Of a DNA stretch of 64,000 nucleotides, positions 7,936 through 18,788 are shown one piece after another (within the stretch, counting starts at the first letter, position 1; each line of letters begins with the position of its first letter). Source of the stretch: Dyella lutea (GTDB lineage: Bacteria; Pseudomonadota; Gammaproteobacteria; Xanthomonadales; Rhodanobacteraceae); assembly GCF_024158035.1 (NCBI RefSeq), contig NZ_JAMZEK010000001.1, positions 186,001-250,000 on the forward strand. Reading direction: 5' to 3'. A program made the translations under genes and the position numbers. The notes under the pieces were generated by a model. The model was not told the DNA's origin, made no database searches, and was given only the letters and a program-made list of their open reading frames with translations.

Positions 7936-9678
7936 ATGCGGGCCGTTCCCTCGCCGAGCCACGCCGTGACGTCCAACGCCTACCGTCGATCCGAACACCT
8001 GCGCGCACTGTGGCCCTGGTTGCCACTGTGGACCGCGGCCGCGTTGCTGGCGATCTTCTCGCACGGACCAACACCGCTGTTCTCCACCCGCACGCTCGCG
8101 GTGGCCTGGGAAATGTGGAATGGGCACCACTGGCTGGTGCCGTACATGAACGGCGAACCGTACAGCGAGAAGGCGCCGCTGCTGTTCTGGATGATCCACG
8201 CCGGCTGGGCGGTGTTCGGCGTCAACGATATCTGGCCGCGGGTGCTCGAGGTCGGCTTCGGTGGCGCCCAGCTGGTGCTGATATCGGTCATCGCCCGGCG
8301 CCTGTTTCCGGACCGCCCCTGGGTCGCCTCGGCCACGCCATGGATGCTGCTGTCGCTGAGCTACGCCTTCCTGTTCGGCCTGCAGATCATGTACGACGTG
8401 CCGCTGGCCACCTGGGCGCTGGCCTCGTTGTTGTGCCTGATCCCATACGGACACCGCGCCGAGCCTCGCTGGTGGCTGTTCGGCCTGTGCATCGGCTTAG
8501 GGCTGCTGACCAAGGGCCCGGTCATGCTGCTCCACGTGATCTTTCCGTGGTTGCTCGGTCCATTCTGGAGCGACTGGGCGCGCCAGCACCGCGCGCGCTG
8601 GTACGGCTTCGGCGCGCTGGGCGTGCTGCTGGGCCTGGCGATGCTGCTGGCCTGGGCCGTCCCGGCCGGTTTCAGCGGCGGCGAGGCCTATCGCCAGCGG
8701 CTGTTCTTCACCCAGACCGCGGGGCGCGTGGTCAACGGCGTGGCCCCGGCCGCCGACCTGCAGAACCATGCCCGACCCGTGTGGTGGTACCTGCTGGCCG
8801 TGCCGGTGCTGATGTTCCCGCTCAGCGCCTGGCCGCGCGCGGTCGCGGCGCTGGCGATGCTGCGCCGACCGCTGCCGGTCGGCATGCGCTTCGCGCTGAG
8901 CTGGCTGGTGCCGGCCTTCGTCACCTTCTCGCTGGTCAGTGGCAAGCAGCTGTACTACCCGCTGCCCGAGCTGGGCGGCGCCTGCCTGCTGCTGGCCGGC
9001 GCCGTGGCGCTGCTGCGCGAGCGCCATCCGCGCCTGGCCACCACCGCTTGGCTGGGCACGTGGCCGCTCGCCGCGGGTGGCGCGCTGCTGGCAGTGTTCA
9101 TGTTCGTGCTGCCGGGCCTGGTCGTCGGCAACCACCTGCACGGGGAATGGCTCGACGAGGCGGTCGGCTACAGCCGCTATTTCTCCGCGCTGTTCCTGTT
9201 GCTGGGGGCACTGCTGCTGTTGCGTGGCCGCGGCGAATTGCGCCGACTGGCCGTGGCAGGCCTGGTCGGCACGCTGGCCCTCAACACGCTGTTCACGCTC
9301 ACCGCCTGGCACAAATACGACCTGACGCCGTCGAGCCAGCTGCTGGCCTCGATGCAGGCACAGCACCGCGCGATCGGCTACTTCGGTTCATACGACGCGC
9401 AGTTCCACTTCGCCGCGCGGCTGACCGACCCGATCACCGAGATGCACGTGCCGGCACAGGTCGCCGCATTCGCCCAGGCGCACCCTGACGGAGTGATCGT
9501 GACCCATCCCGGCAGGCTGACCGACGAGGACCGCCGCTACGCCCTGCTGGTGCAGCCGTTCCGCTCGTCCTGGATCGTGATCTGGGCGGCACCATCGCTG
9601 GTGGACGTGCAGGCCGGGCAGATCCCGCCCGAACCGGCCACACCCACGCTCGTCTATCCGGGCACGGCGCGCCCGTGA
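7936..9678 (+). CDS. ArnT-like dolichyl/polyprenyl-phosphate glycosyltransferase
   Basis: A 580-aa polytopic GT83/GT39-type enzyme. It starts with a first hydrophobic helix, then the periplasmic-loop motif YSEKAPLLFW (about 76-85) and the RVLE region, with about 12 membrane segments and a small C-terminal periplasmic domain. The ATG at 7936 lies 15 bp after the previous stop; a GTG at 7966 is an alternative, and the family similarity begins just after it (RRSEHLRALWPW). Such proteins transfer an undecaprenyl-phosphate-linked sugar to a lipid acceptor. It overlaps the small TPR gene by a GTGA junction. It belongs to the same superfamily as the partial gene at the window start. Confidence 0.85.
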   Translation: MRAVPSPSHAVTSNAYRRSEHLRALWPWLPLWTAAALLAIFSHGPTPLFSTRTLAVAWEMWNGHHWLVPYMNGEPYSEKAPLLFWMIHAGWAVFGVNDIWPRVLEVGFGGAQLVLISVIARRLFPDRPWVASATPWMLLSLSYAFLFGLQIMYDVPLATWALASLLCLIPYGHRAEPRWWLFGLCIGLGLLTKGPVMLLHVIFPWLLGPFWSDWARQHRARWYGFGALGVLLGLAMLLAWAVPAGFSGGEAYRQRLFFTQTAGRVVNGVAPAADLQNHARPVWWYLLAVPVLMFPLSAWPRAVAALAMLRRPLPVGMRFALSWLVPAFVTFSLVSGKQLYYPLPELGGACLLLAGAVALLRERHPRLATTAWLGTWPLAAGGALLAVFMFVLPGLVVGNHLHGEWLDEAVGYSRYFSALFLLLGALLLLRGRGELRRLAVAGLVGTLALNTLFTLTAWHKYDLTPSSQLLASMQAQHRAIGYFGSYDAQFHFAARLTDPITEMHVPAQVAAFAQAHPDGVIVTHPGRLTDEDRRYALLVQPFRSSWIVIWAAPSLVDVQAGQIPPEPATPTLVYPGTARP

Positions 9679-10001
9679 GCCCGTCCCGCATCCAGGCCCT
9701 GCGTGCGCAGTGCGGCGGCCCGCGCGACGGCGCGTTGCTGCGCTTTTCGCTCGGCGCCGCCCTGCTGGATGCGAACGACGCCGCCGAGGCCCGCGCGGAA
9801 CTGGAACGGGCCACGGCCTTCGACCCGGCCTATTCGGCCGCCTGGAAGCTGCTGGGCAAGGCCTGCGTGGATTCCGGCGACACCGCGGCCGCCGCGCAGG
9901 CGTGGCGACGCGGCATCGCCGCTGCCGAGGCACGTGGCGACGAGCAGGCAAGGAAGGAGATGACCGTGTTCCTGCGCCGGCTCGAGCGCTCCACCGGCTG
10001 A
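9675..10001 (+). CDS. Small tetratricopeptide-repeat protein
   Basis: A 108-aa protein made of about two and a half TPR units: LRFSLGAALLDANDAAEARAEL and AWKLLGKACVDSGDTAAAAQAW show the A/G/Y-type spacing at about residues 22-78. No signal peptide is visible, so it should be cytosolic and act as a protein-binding scaffold. The GTG start at 9675 overlaps the transferase stop (GTGA), which couples their translation. It ends 5 bp before the stop of the convergent acyltransferase. Partner unknown. Confidence 0.75.
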   Translation: MSPSRIQALRAQCGGPRDGALLRFSLGAALLDANDAAEARAELERATAFDPAYSAAWKLLGKACVDSGDTAAAAQAWRRGIAAAEARGDEQARKEMTVFLRRLERSTG

Positions 10002-10006
10002 GCCGC

Positions 10007-10912
10007 TCAGCCCACCGCGATCCGTCCGGGGCCGTCGTAGGGGCTGACCAGGCCATCGGCCGAGTAGCGCTTGTATTGCCATTGGTACTGGGTGAACGCC
10101 CGCTCCACGCAATCCTCCACCCCGCGATTGAGCGCAGCGCAGGCCACGCCCAGGTCGGCATCGTCCAGGCCGGCCGGCGCCGGCAGCAGATGGATGCGGA
10201 AGCCGTTTCCGCGCGGCAGGCGCTCGGCGAAGGCGAACAGCACGGTCGCGCCGGTGCGAGCCGCCAGGCGTGGCAACAGCACCATGGTCAACGCATCGCG
10301 GCCGAAGAACGGTGCCACCTGGCCCTCGCCGGCACGCGGCTTCTGGTCCGGAAGGATGCCGACCGCACCACCGGCGGCGAGCCGCTTGTACAGCGTGCGC
10401 ACCCCCGCACCCTCCGCGCGTACCTGCTCCGGGGCGAGCGCGCCCCGCACCTTGCGCAAGAGCTGCTCCACCGCAGCGATTCGCGGCGGCCGGTACAGGA
10501 TCGCCATCGGCGTGCGACTGCACAGCCAGTAGTTCAGCAACTCCCAGCAACCCAGGTGCGGCGCGGCGATGATCACCCCCTTGCCCGCCGCCAGCGCGGC
10601 GTCGAACAGCTCGCCGCCGCGCACCTCGCGCACCAGCCCCAGCGCACGCGTCGCGCCACTGCCCCAGACCTTGATGATCTCGGTGACCGACTTGCCGGCC
10701 TCGACCATCGCGCCACGCAGCAACGTGCGGCGGGCCGCGGCCGACAGGCCCGGCCGGGTCACCGCGAGGTTCACCGCGGTGACGTCCGCCGCACGCGCCC
10801 CGCGCCACAGCATCAGCCGCCCGATCAGGGCCCCGGCGCCATGCAGCGCTCGCAGCGGCAACAGCGCCAGCAGGCGCAGCAGGAGGTAGAGCAGGTAGAT
10901 GTCCGCACGCAT
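10007..10912 (-). CDS. LpxL/HtrB-type lysophospholipid (lipid A) acyltransferase
   Basis: A 301-aa inner-membrane-associated acyltransferase. There is one N-terminal hydrophobic segment, then the catalytic HLGCWE (His119-x4-Glu124), the PxxP-type substrate segment around YRPPRI and the GILPDQKPR motif, all typical of LpxL/LpxM enzymes that add secondary acyl chains to Kdo2-lipid IVA. It fits the LPS cluster next to it but is transcribed on the opposite strand, with only 86 bp to the divergent dtd gene. Some family members instead acylate ornithine or other lipids, so the lipid A role is likely rather than certain. Confidence 0.85.
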   Translation of the reverse strand: MRADIYLLYLLLRLLALLPLRALHGAGALIGRLMLWRGARAADVTAVNLAVTRPGLSAAARRTLLRGAMVEAGKSVTEIIKVWGSGATRALGLVREVRGGELFDAALAAGKGVIIAAPHLGCWELLNYWLCSRTPMAILYRPPRIAAVEQLLRKVRGALAPEQVRAEGAGVRTLYKRLAAGGAVGILPDQKPRAGEGQVAPFFGRDALTMVLLPRLAARTGATVLFAFAERLPRGNGFRIHLLPAPAGLDDADLGVACAALNRGVEDCVERAFTQYQWQYKRYSADGLVSPYDGPGRIAVG

Positions 10913-10998
10913 CCGGCCAGTGTAGTGGAAGGTCCCGCCATCGCTGCCGGAACCGGAGCGGTCGCGCTAAGCTGCGCCGACCTTTCCCGGAACCACGC

Positions 10999-11436
10999 AT
11001 GATCGCCCTGATCCAGCGCGTCGCCGGCGCGCATGTGAGTGTCGACGGCGAGACCGTCGGAGCCATCGGCCATGGCCTGCTGGCCCTCGTGGCCGTCCAG
11101 CCCGGCGACGGTGAGCCGCAAGCCCGGCGCATGCTCGAGCGTCTGCTCGGCTACCGCGTGTTCGCCGACGATGCCGGCCGCATGAACCGCTCCCTCGCCG
11201 ATACCCATGGCGGCCTGCTGCTGGTCAGCCAGTTCACCCTGGCGGCCGACACCCGCAAGGGCATGCGCCCGAGTTTCACCACCGCCGCGCCCCCCGAACA
11301 TGGCCGCCACTGGTTCGATCGCCTGGTCGAGCTGGCCCGTGCCGCGCATCCGGGGGTGGAAACCGGTCGCTTCGGTGCCCATATGCAGGTGCATCTGGTG
11401 AACGATGGTCCGGTCACTTTCTGGCTGGAGACCTGA
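10999..11436 (+). CDS. dtd: D-aminoacyl-tRNA deacylase
   Basis: A 145-aa protein of full family length. It carries SQFTL (77-81), the PSFTTAAPP loop (91-99) and the NDGPV segment with the Gly-Pro pair at 137-138, the cross-subunit Gly-cisPro site that proofreads chirality. The dimeric enzyme hydrolyses D-aminoacyl-tRNA (and Gly-tRNA-Ala) in the cytosol. It lies just upstream of rpoD in the same direction. Confidence 0.96.
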   Translation: MIALIQRVAGAHVSVDGETVGAIGHGLLALVAVQPGDGEPQARRMLERLLGYRVFADDAGRMNRSLADTHGGLLLVSQFTLAADTRKGMRPSFTTAAPPEHGRHWFDRLVELARAAHPGVETGRFGAHMQVHLVNDGPVTFWLET

Positions 11437-11524
11437 TGGCTCCGAACCCCCCGTGGGCCCACGCAATCGCCTTGTCTGGCGCGATTCTTGCTGCCCACAG
11501 CACCTGTTTCTCTTCCTTGAAAAC

Positions 11525-11553
11525 TGGTCAAAAAAGCGCCACATCGCTATACT
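11525..11553 (+). promoter_or_regulatory. Candidate rpoD promoter
   Basis: TGGTCA (11525-11530), 17 bases, then TATACT (11548-11553). The -10 is close to consensus and the -35 matches 4 of 6 positions. It ends 30 bp before the rpoD start codon, in an A/T-richer patch of the 146-bp gap after dtd. Confidence 0.5.
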
Positions 11554-11582
11554 GATCGGTTCCTGCATCCGCGGCGGTAGGT

Positions 11583-13454
<1,872 letters not shown>

Positions 13455-13477
13455 CCGGTCGCGCGACGCTCGATCGG

Positions 13478-13509
13478 AAACGCCCGCTCGCCGCGGGCGT
13501 TTCTTTTTC
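13478..13509 (+). terminator. rpoD intrinsic terminator
   Basis: A perfect 10-bp stem, AAACGCCCGC (13478-13487) with GCGGGCGTTT (13493-13502), has a 5-base loop and is followed by CTTTTTCC. It lies between rpoD and rarD. Confidence 0.9.
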
Positions 13510-13536
13510 CGACGCCCCCACCGCTCCCGGAATGCC

Positions 13537-14472
13537 GTGAACGCCCCGAACGCCCATTCGTCCATGCGCAGTGGCCTGCTGTTCGGCATCGCCTGCTACG
13601 GCATCTGGGGTGTGCTGCCGCTGTACCTGAACGAGCTGGAATTCGCCTCCGCGCTGGAGGTGGTGGCGCACCGTGCGCTGTGGACGGCGGTGATCTGCCT
13701 GGGCATCCTCGCCGCCCGGCGCTCGCTCGGCGAGCTGCGCGAAACCCTGCGCCACGGCCGGCAGATGGCCTTCCTCGGTGCCGCAGCAGCGCTGATCGCG
13801 GTGAACTGGCTGGTCTACGTCTACGCCGCCGACCAGCGCGAGGTGCTGCAGGCCTCGCTCGGCTACTTCATCAACCCGCTGCTCACCGTGCTGCTCGGCG
13901 TGTTCGTGCTGCGCGAACGCCTGCGTCCGGCCCAGTGGATCGCCATGGCGATCGCCACCGGAGCGGTCACCGTCATCGCCGTCGGCTACGGCCACCCGCC
14001 GTGGCTAGCCCTTGCGCTGGCGGGAAGCTTCGGCCTGTACGGCCTGATGAAAAGCTTCGCCGGCCGCCGTACCGGCGCGGTCACCAGCCTGGCCGTCGAA
14101 ACCCTGCTGCTGGCGCCGTTCGCCCTGCTCGCGCTGCGCTGGCTGCATGCGCATGGCGACTCGCACTTCCTGGTCAACGGCTGGCACAGTGCGCTGCTGC
14201 TCGCCTCCACCGGCATCGTCACCGCCACCCCGCTGACCTTCTTCGCCGCCGCCGCCCGGCGCCTGCCGCTGAGCCTGCTCGGCATGCTGCAGTACCTGGC
14301 GCCGTCGCTGCAGTTCGCCATCGCCGTGGGGGTGAACCACGAGGCGATGTCGCCGTCGCGCTGGACCGGCTTCATCCTCATCTGGGCCGCGCTCGCCGTG
14401 CTCAGCACCGACGCCCTGCGCCACCAGCAACGCCAGCGCCGGCTCGCCACCGCAAACACCGGGGCCGCCTGA
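13537..14472 (+). CDS. rarD: RarD-type EamA-family transporter
   Basis: A 311-aa inner-membrane protein with ten hydrophobic segments, i.e. two EamA repeats. The RarD hallmarks GLLFGIACYGIWGVLPLYL (about 13-31), the AHRALWT segment, NWLVYVYAA (about 89-97) and QASLGYFINPLL (about 106-117) are all present. RarD proteins are predicted drug/metabolite or amino-acid permeases; substrate is unknown. The GTG at 13537 is used; an ATG at 13564 just before the first helix is equally plausible. It lies between the rpoD terminator and the tRNA. Confidence 0.88.
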   Translation: MNAPNAHSSMRSGLLFGIACYGIWGVLPLYLNELEFASALEVVAHRALWTAVICLGILAARRSLGELRETLRHGRQMAFLGAAAALIAVNWLVYVYAADQREVLQASLGYFINPLLTVLLGVFVLRERLRPAQWIAMAIATGAVTVIAVGYGHPPWLALALAGSFGLYGLMKSFAGRRTGAVTSLAVETLLLAPFALLALRWLHAHGDSHFLVNGWHSALLLASTGIVTATPLTFFAAAARRLPLSLLGMLQYLAPSLQFAIAVGVNHEAMSPSRWTGFILIWAALAVLSTDALRHQQRQRRLATANTGAA

Positions 14473-14494
14473 GCCGCTACACTGCGCAGCCCGC

Positions 14495-14570
<76 letters not shown>

Positions 14571-14674
14571 CATACAAATCCGGTGATGTCCAACGAAATG
14601 CGGAAGCTCGCTTCAGTACTTGATCTAGGCTGGCGTCACTGTCCGATATCGTCCGATAGGCATCATTGAAATCC

Positions 14675-14733
14675 GGGGGCAACTGGGGGCAAGATCGGGG
14701 GCAACAGCTTCCGAGCCTTAGAGTGTTGCCCCC
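14675..14733. repeat. Integrase arm-type repeat cluster GGGGGCAA, left end
   Basis: Three direct copies of GGGGGCAA (14675-14682, 14685-14692, 14697-14704) are spaced 10 and 12 bp apart. An inverted copy, TTGCCCCC, at 14726-14733 directly abuts the integrase ATG. Two more direct copies lie at the far end of the island. Iterated short repeats at both ends are what tyrosine integrases use as arm sites; the inverted copy on the start codon could let the integrase repress itself. This role is inferred. Confidence 0.6.
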
Positions 14734-15918
14734 ATGCCTCTCTCAGACGTTGCCATTCGCAAGGCTAAGCCGGCCGACAAGACACAGCGCCTGTTCGATG
14801 GCGGCGGCCTGTATCTGGAACTGGCCCCGTCCGGCGGCAAATGGTGGCGGCTCAAGTACCGGTTTGGTGGCAAGGAAAAGCGCCTGAGTCTGGGCACCTA
14901 CCCGGACACCAGCCTGTCGGACGCGCGCGCGAAGCGGGACGAAGCGCGCAAGCTGCTGGCGGCTGGCGTAGACCCCAGCCTGCAACGCAAGGCAGAAAAG
15001 GCCGCCCTGGCGGACCGGACCGCTAACACCTTCGGCGCAATCGCCCTTGAGTTCGTCGCCAAGCGCGAAAAGGAAGGTCTGGGCGAGAAGAGCGCACTCC
15101 GGGCCCGCCGCTGGGTTACCAAGGACATCGCCGCCCTCCGAGACCTCCCGATTACCGACCTGACCGCCTCAGTCATCCTGTCCGCCCTGCGCAAGCTGGA
15201 GCAACGTGGCGTGGCCGAGACTGCCCATCGCGCGCGCGGCTTCATCGGTCAGGTATTCCGGTACGCCATCGCCACGGATCGCGCTGAGAGGAACCCGGCG
15301 GCCGACCTCGTGGGCGCGCTTGAGCAAACCAAGACCAAGCATTTCGCCAGCATCACCGACCCGGCCAAGATCGGGGAGCTACTGCGCGCCATAGATGCCT
15401 ACACCGGCTCTGCCGTGACAGTGGCCGCGCTGAAACTTGCTCCGCTGACGTTCGTGCGCCCTGGCGAGCTGCGCACGGCCCAATGGTCGAATATCGATCT
15501 GGAGGCCGCAGAGTGGCGCTATACGGCCACCAAGACCCAAACCCCGCACATCGTCCCGCTATCCGCTCAGGCGGTCGAGATCCTGCGCGAGCTGAGGCTC
15601 CTGACGGGTCGCGGGCAGTACGTCTTTCCCGGCGTCCGCAGCCCGCGCCGCCCCATGTCCGAAAACACCGTGAACGCGGCCCTGCGATACATGGGCTTCG
15701 ACCGGGAGACGATGAGCGGCCACGGCTTCCGGGCAATGGCTCGCACCGTATTGGATGAAGTGCTGCACTTCCGCCCCGACTACATCGAGCACCAGCTCGC
15801 GCACGCTGTGCGCGACCCCAACGGCCGCGCCTACAACCGCACCGCTCACCTAGCAGAGCGCACGAAGATGATGCAGGCATGGGCGAACTACTTGGATGGC
15901 CTGCGCGTCTGCGGGTGA
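14734..15918 (+). CDS. int: P4-type tyrosine recombinase / integrase
   Basis: A 394-aa integrase. The N-terminal DUF4102-type domain (about 1-90: LSDVAIRKAKPADK, DGGGLYLEL, LGTYPDTSLSDAR) is followed by the SAM-like core-binding domain (about 100-195) and the catalytic domain. Visible catalytic residues are Arg242 (VRPGEL), Lys267, His330-x2-Arg333 (HGFRAMART), His357 (HQLAH) and nucleophile Tyr367 (YNRTAHL). The set appears complete, so the enzyme is probably active. It sits 163 bp from the tRNA and reads away from it, the usual arrangement of tRNA-targeting islands. A TTGCCCCC repeat touches its start codon, with no clear ribosome site. Confidence 0.95.
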   Translation: MPLSDVAIRKAKPADKTQRLFDGGGLYLELAPSGGKWWRLKYRFGGKEKRLSLGTYPDTSLSDARAKRDEARKLLAAGVDPSLQRKAEKAALADRTANTFGAIALEFVAKREKEGLGEKSALRARRWVTKDIAALRDLPITDLTASVILSALRKLEQRGVAETAHRARGFIGQVFRYAIATDRAERNPAADLVGALEQTKTKHFASITDPAKIGELLRAIDAYTGSAVTVAALKLAPLTFVRPGELRTAQWSNIDLEAAEWRYTATKTQTPHIVPLSAQAVEILRELRLLTGRGQYVFPGVRSPRRPMSENTVNAALRYMGFDRETMSGHGFRAMARTVLDEVLHFRPDYIEHQLAHAVRDPNGRAYNRTAHLAERTKMMQAWANYLDGLRVCG

Positions 15919-16014
15919 TGCCGTTTAGGCGCAGCGCACGCTAGGGAGCCGCGTACGATCGCCTGGCGCAGGTCTCAGAAAAGCGAGCGCCACGAATCAC
16001 GCGCGACAAGCGTT

Positions 16015-16221
16015 TCAGATTGTGACCGAGCCGCGAGTGTAGGTTCTCACCGTTTCCAAGGAGTACGTGGCGCTCGTCGTTGTGCTCGTCGAGAACCCAA
16101 GGTCTGCTTGAGCTACAGCAGGTCGATGCACTTCGGGGAGCGCCTTGCTCACCTGGGTTACCTGCTCGATAAGTGCATCAGACCAACCCAGCTGCTTTAG
16201 AAGTTCTGCGTTATCCATCAT
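16015..16221 (-). CDS. Small protein coupled to the SDH-type protease
   Basis: A 68-aa reading frame whose ATG overlaps the TGA of the protease gene (ATGA at 16218-16221), an arrangement strongly suggesting translational coupling. The N-terminal half (NAELLKQLGWSDALIEQVTQVSKAL) looks like a genuine amphipathic helical pair. The C-terminal half is Ser/Thr-rich and could be the result of a frameshift or decay. No family is recognised. It might be a substrate, regulator or immunity-type partner of the protease, which is pure inference. Confidence 0.45.
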   Translation of the reverse strand: MMDNAELLKQLGWSDALIEQVTQVSKALPEVHRPAVAQADLGFSTSTTTSATYSLETVRTYTRGSVTI

Positions 16222-17291
16222 GCCACTCCGACGGGAATATCCTGCTTAGCGTATCGGTAGTTTTCGGAAAAAATGAGCTTAACTATAGGGGTTCGTTCAA
16301 AGATGTAGGTCATAAGACCCCAAGCTCTCGCCAATGCTCTATGCAAGTCTTGTGCCGGATGATCGATTTCCAGCCTTGTCTGTCTCGTAAGAACTTCCCT
16401 TGAAATCGCATGGCTATGACTTTTCCAAGTCTCATGCGACGCCAGCTGCTCCGCGATTTCAAACGCCCTGGCTCTGCGTTCGTCATCAGTGACTGGCCTC
16501 CCTGAAGAACGATGTTCAGTCCAATGCTTGAACTTGTACTTGCACATGTACTCGGCGGCGAGGTTGGTAGCGTACGCCGTGGCGGTGATGGCATCGCCCA
16601 GTTCGCGCTTGTCAATGGTGTTGATGATCTGGACCGCCGTCCAAGGCACCTGCTGGCCCTTCTTCATGGCTTCCTCGCCTTCCACTCTGCACTGCTCGAC
16701 CAACACCTTCAGCGCCTGCGCGGGGACGAAGCGTCCTGTGCTACTCGGAACCTGTGGATCGATAGGCCCCAAACACGCGCCGGGCGTCATCCAAATGTGG
16801 TCGCCAGAAAGTGCGAATAGAGTTCCTGCACTGAAGCAGGACGAGGGGATTAGGAAGTCGACCTCCTCAAACCTAGCGCGGAGCCGGTCAACGAATCGTG
16901 CAATCTGCGGGCCCGAGCCACCTCGTGTGGAAAGCAATATGTCTACTTTCGTCTGATCATTGCGGACGCTCGTCACCACTTCCTGAAAAGGAAGGTCATC
17001 GCTTTGATCGACACCAGATGCCCCGCTGTCGTTCTTGACAACATTGCCGCTGTAGACGATGCAGGGACGGCCCCTAATCGCAGAGATGTCCGCAATCGCG
17101 CGCTGAACCTCGTCAAGCAGGTTCGCGCCAGGCAGAGGAAGCTTGTCAATGATGCTGACGTACTCTCTTCCATCGACCATCACATCCAACAGAGACGGAA
17201 CGTGTTGAAGCAATGGCTGTTGCTGCAATCTGTTCGGTCGAGGCTGAACTGGAATCGGCTGCTTTCGATGCCCATTTCCCTTGCCCATCAC
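16218..17291 (-). CDS. SDH-type (ClpP-fold) serine protease
   Basis: A 357-aa protein of the serine-dehydrogenase-proteinase (SDH_sah) group of the ClpP/crotonase superfamily. Visible: VDILLSTRGGSG (about 116-127), forming the oxyanion segment; PSSCFSAGTLFALSGDHIWM (149-168) with likely catalytic Ser154; and LGPIDPQ (174-180), the family signature. The Lys or His partners cannot be assigned safely. No signal peptide or membrane helix is visible, unlike membrane-bound SppA/NfeD relatives, so it should be cytosolic. It occupies the cargo slot between integrase and alpA, is A/T-richer than the chromosome, and is divergent from the unknown gene at 17486. A role in anti-phage defence or protein turnover is speculation. 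Confidence 0.8.
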   Translation of the reverse strand: MMGKGNGHRKQPIPVQPRPNRLQQQPLLQHVPSLLDVMVDGREYVSIIDKLPLPGANLLDEVQRAIADISAIRGRPCIVYSGNVVKNDSGASGVDQSDDLPFQEVVTSVRNDQTKVDILLSTRGGSGPQIARFVDRLRARFEEVDFLIPSSCFSAGTLFALSGDHIWMTPGACLGPIDPQVPSSTGRFVPAQALKVLVEQCRVEGEEAMKKGQQVPWTAVQIINTIDKRELGDAITATAYATNLAAEYMCKYKFKHWTEHRSSGRPVTDDERRARAFEIAEQLASHETWKSHSHAISREVLTRQTRLEIDHPAQDLHRALARAWGLMTYIFERTPIVKLIFSENYRYAKQDIPVGVA

Positions 17292-17485
17292 GCCCCCTTT
17301 GAGTCATCTTGACCCTCAACCGTCAAAGGTAGCATGCCAACGCTTCCCCGCAAATCCGGGGTACCTAGCGCATATGCGCCCTGTTCCAGTCAAGCGCCTA
17401 AGCTTTCAAATCACGCCTAGGACGGCCATACGAAAACCGGGTACCTTCCCCGGCTGGCGCGTCACCAACTGAGGGGCGCAAAGGT
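17292..17485. promoter_or_regulatory. Divergent intergenic region in the island cargo slot
   Basis: A 194-bp gap between the protease (minus) and the unknown 318-aa gene (plus). It must contain both promoters. The sequence is mixed in base composition; no clear palindrome or regulator site stands out. Confidence 0.3.
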
Positions 17486-18442
17486 GTGCGCGTGGCAAAA
17501 TATTTTCCGACTCGCTTAAAGGGATGCGTCTCGCACGAGGAAAGCGAGGAGTGGGCCGCGCTGCGCAAACATTGGCTTGAGAAAAATTGCGACGCTTTAG
17601 GCCGAACACGGTATTACGCGCAGAAATATTCCGGCGAGGGTCCCATCTTGCAGCCAGCTGGCTCCTGGATGTACGAACCCCTTAGTGAGCGGCAAGACGC
17701 AAAAGAGCTCACCGTCTACTGTCGCATGGTCGAGATCGCGCGGGATGGTTGCCCCGACTTGTTTGAAGCCAAGCTGACGCTGCTCGATCACGAAAATCGA
17801 TATTGCCAAGACATCTCCGAAAGTGTGCCCGCCCATTCATTGGAAGAAGCGACGGATCGATTCAAGGCTGCATTGGCATCGGAAAGAGCAAGCGCAATGG
17901 CAGCATTTCTGGGAGATACGCCGTTTGTGCGCGCATTCGGGGTGGCAGTCAGCCCCGAGTGCCTAACGGAGCAACTGAAAAGGACTCCGGCACCTACTTC
18001 GAGCGAGATTCGACAACTGTCCGAGGAGTTCAGCCAAGCTGTCGCGGGTCTATTTGATGTTATAGACCGGTGGGAGGGAACGGACGCCCTGGCCTACCTA
18101 AGACTTTTTGACGGCACCCGAGGCGCCCTTGGGAGACTTGAGCACGAGCGCGCCCGGCAGACGGGCATCGCAAGACTGTCAGATCTAAAGACTGATTCCC
18201 AGGTTCGCGCCATTCGAAGGGGGCGCCCGCTTAAAGCGGGTGCAGAGCTTGCTCTAGCTCACGCCTTAGCGGATATCTGGAGGAACTGCGGACTAGGGGA
18301 GCCTAAGCTATCCGCGCAATCTAGATTCATTCGTGCCTGCGGGCTGGCGCTGCCTTGGCACAACGTGTTTAAGGCAGACGTTGCGCAGTTCATGCGTGGC
18401 GAGGCCAGAAAGACGCGGAGGCGAAGCGTAGTAATTGACTAG
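17486..18442 (+). CDS. Hypothetical island cargo protein, 318 aa
   Basis: No family is recognised. It is a soluble-looking, charged protein without signal peptide or membrane segments. The N-terminal third is rich in Trp/Tyr/Cys (EEWAALRKHWLEKNCDALG, about 21-39). The middle (about 115-240) is helical with many Glu/Arg/Ala. The C-terminus is basic (ARKTRRRS). The GTG at 17486 follows GAGGGG by 9 bases; a GTG at 17492 is an alternative. It is divergent from the SDH protease and precedes alpA by 118 bp. Base use is A/T-richer than the flanking chromosome, consistent with transfer. Its place in the cargo slot makes a defence or lifestyle role possible. Confidence 0.7.
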   Translation: MRVAKYFPTRLKGCVSHEESEEWAALRKHWLEKNCDALGRTRYYAQKYSGEGPILQPAGSWMYEPLSERQDAKELTVYCRMVEIARDGCPDLFEAKLTLLDHENRYCQDISESVPAHSLEEATDRFKAALASERASAMAAFLGDTPFVRAFGVAVSPECLTEQLKRTPAPTSSEIRQLSEEFSQAVAGLFDVIDRWEGTDALAYLRLFDGTRGALGRLEHERARQTGIARLSDLKTDSQVRAIRRGRPLKAGAELALAHALADIWRNCGLGEPKLSAQSRFIRACGLALPWHNVFKADVAQFMRGEARKTRRRSVVID

Positions 18443-18560
18443 CCTGGGTGTTTTTCTACCCTCGTATAAACACCACTGACCAGATTTTTATAACCTCTGA
18501 CGCATCACCGATAATCGGCATCTAATTTCCCTGCCTTTCAATGCACAGGGAAAAACGGCG

Positions 18561-18788
18561 ATGCACTCACTACCCGAAACCGGATACCTGCGTATCTGGC
18601 AGATCGTCGGCAAGCCCGCGACTGGCGACGCGCCGGCCATCCCGGCAATTATCCCAGTTAGCAAATCAACCTGGTGGGCAGGCGTTCGTGTCGGACGGTA
18701 TCCGCCGCCCGTGAAGTTGGGTGAGCGTATTACGGCATGGCATGTCGACGCCATCCGTGCCCTGATCGAACAGGGGCGCGCTCCATGA
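18561..18788 (+). CDS. alpA: AlpA-family DNA-binding regulator
   Basis: A 75-aa winged-helix/MerR-like protein. LRIWQIVG at the start, PVSKSTWWAGVRVGRYPPPVKLG (about 33-55) and ITAWHVDAIRALIEQ are the pattern of AlpA/prophage regulatory proteins, which act as excision factors or activators of the integrase in P4-like elements. It begins a four-step overlapping operon: its TGA overlaps the ATG of the zinc-finger gene. The 118-bp gap upstream holds a weak inverted repeat GGTGTTT...AAACACC (18447-18484) that could be an operator. Confidence 0.88.
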   Translation: MHSLPETGYLRIWQIVGKPATGDAPAIPAIIPVSKSTWWAGVRVGRYPPPVKLGERITAWHVDAIRALIEQGRAP

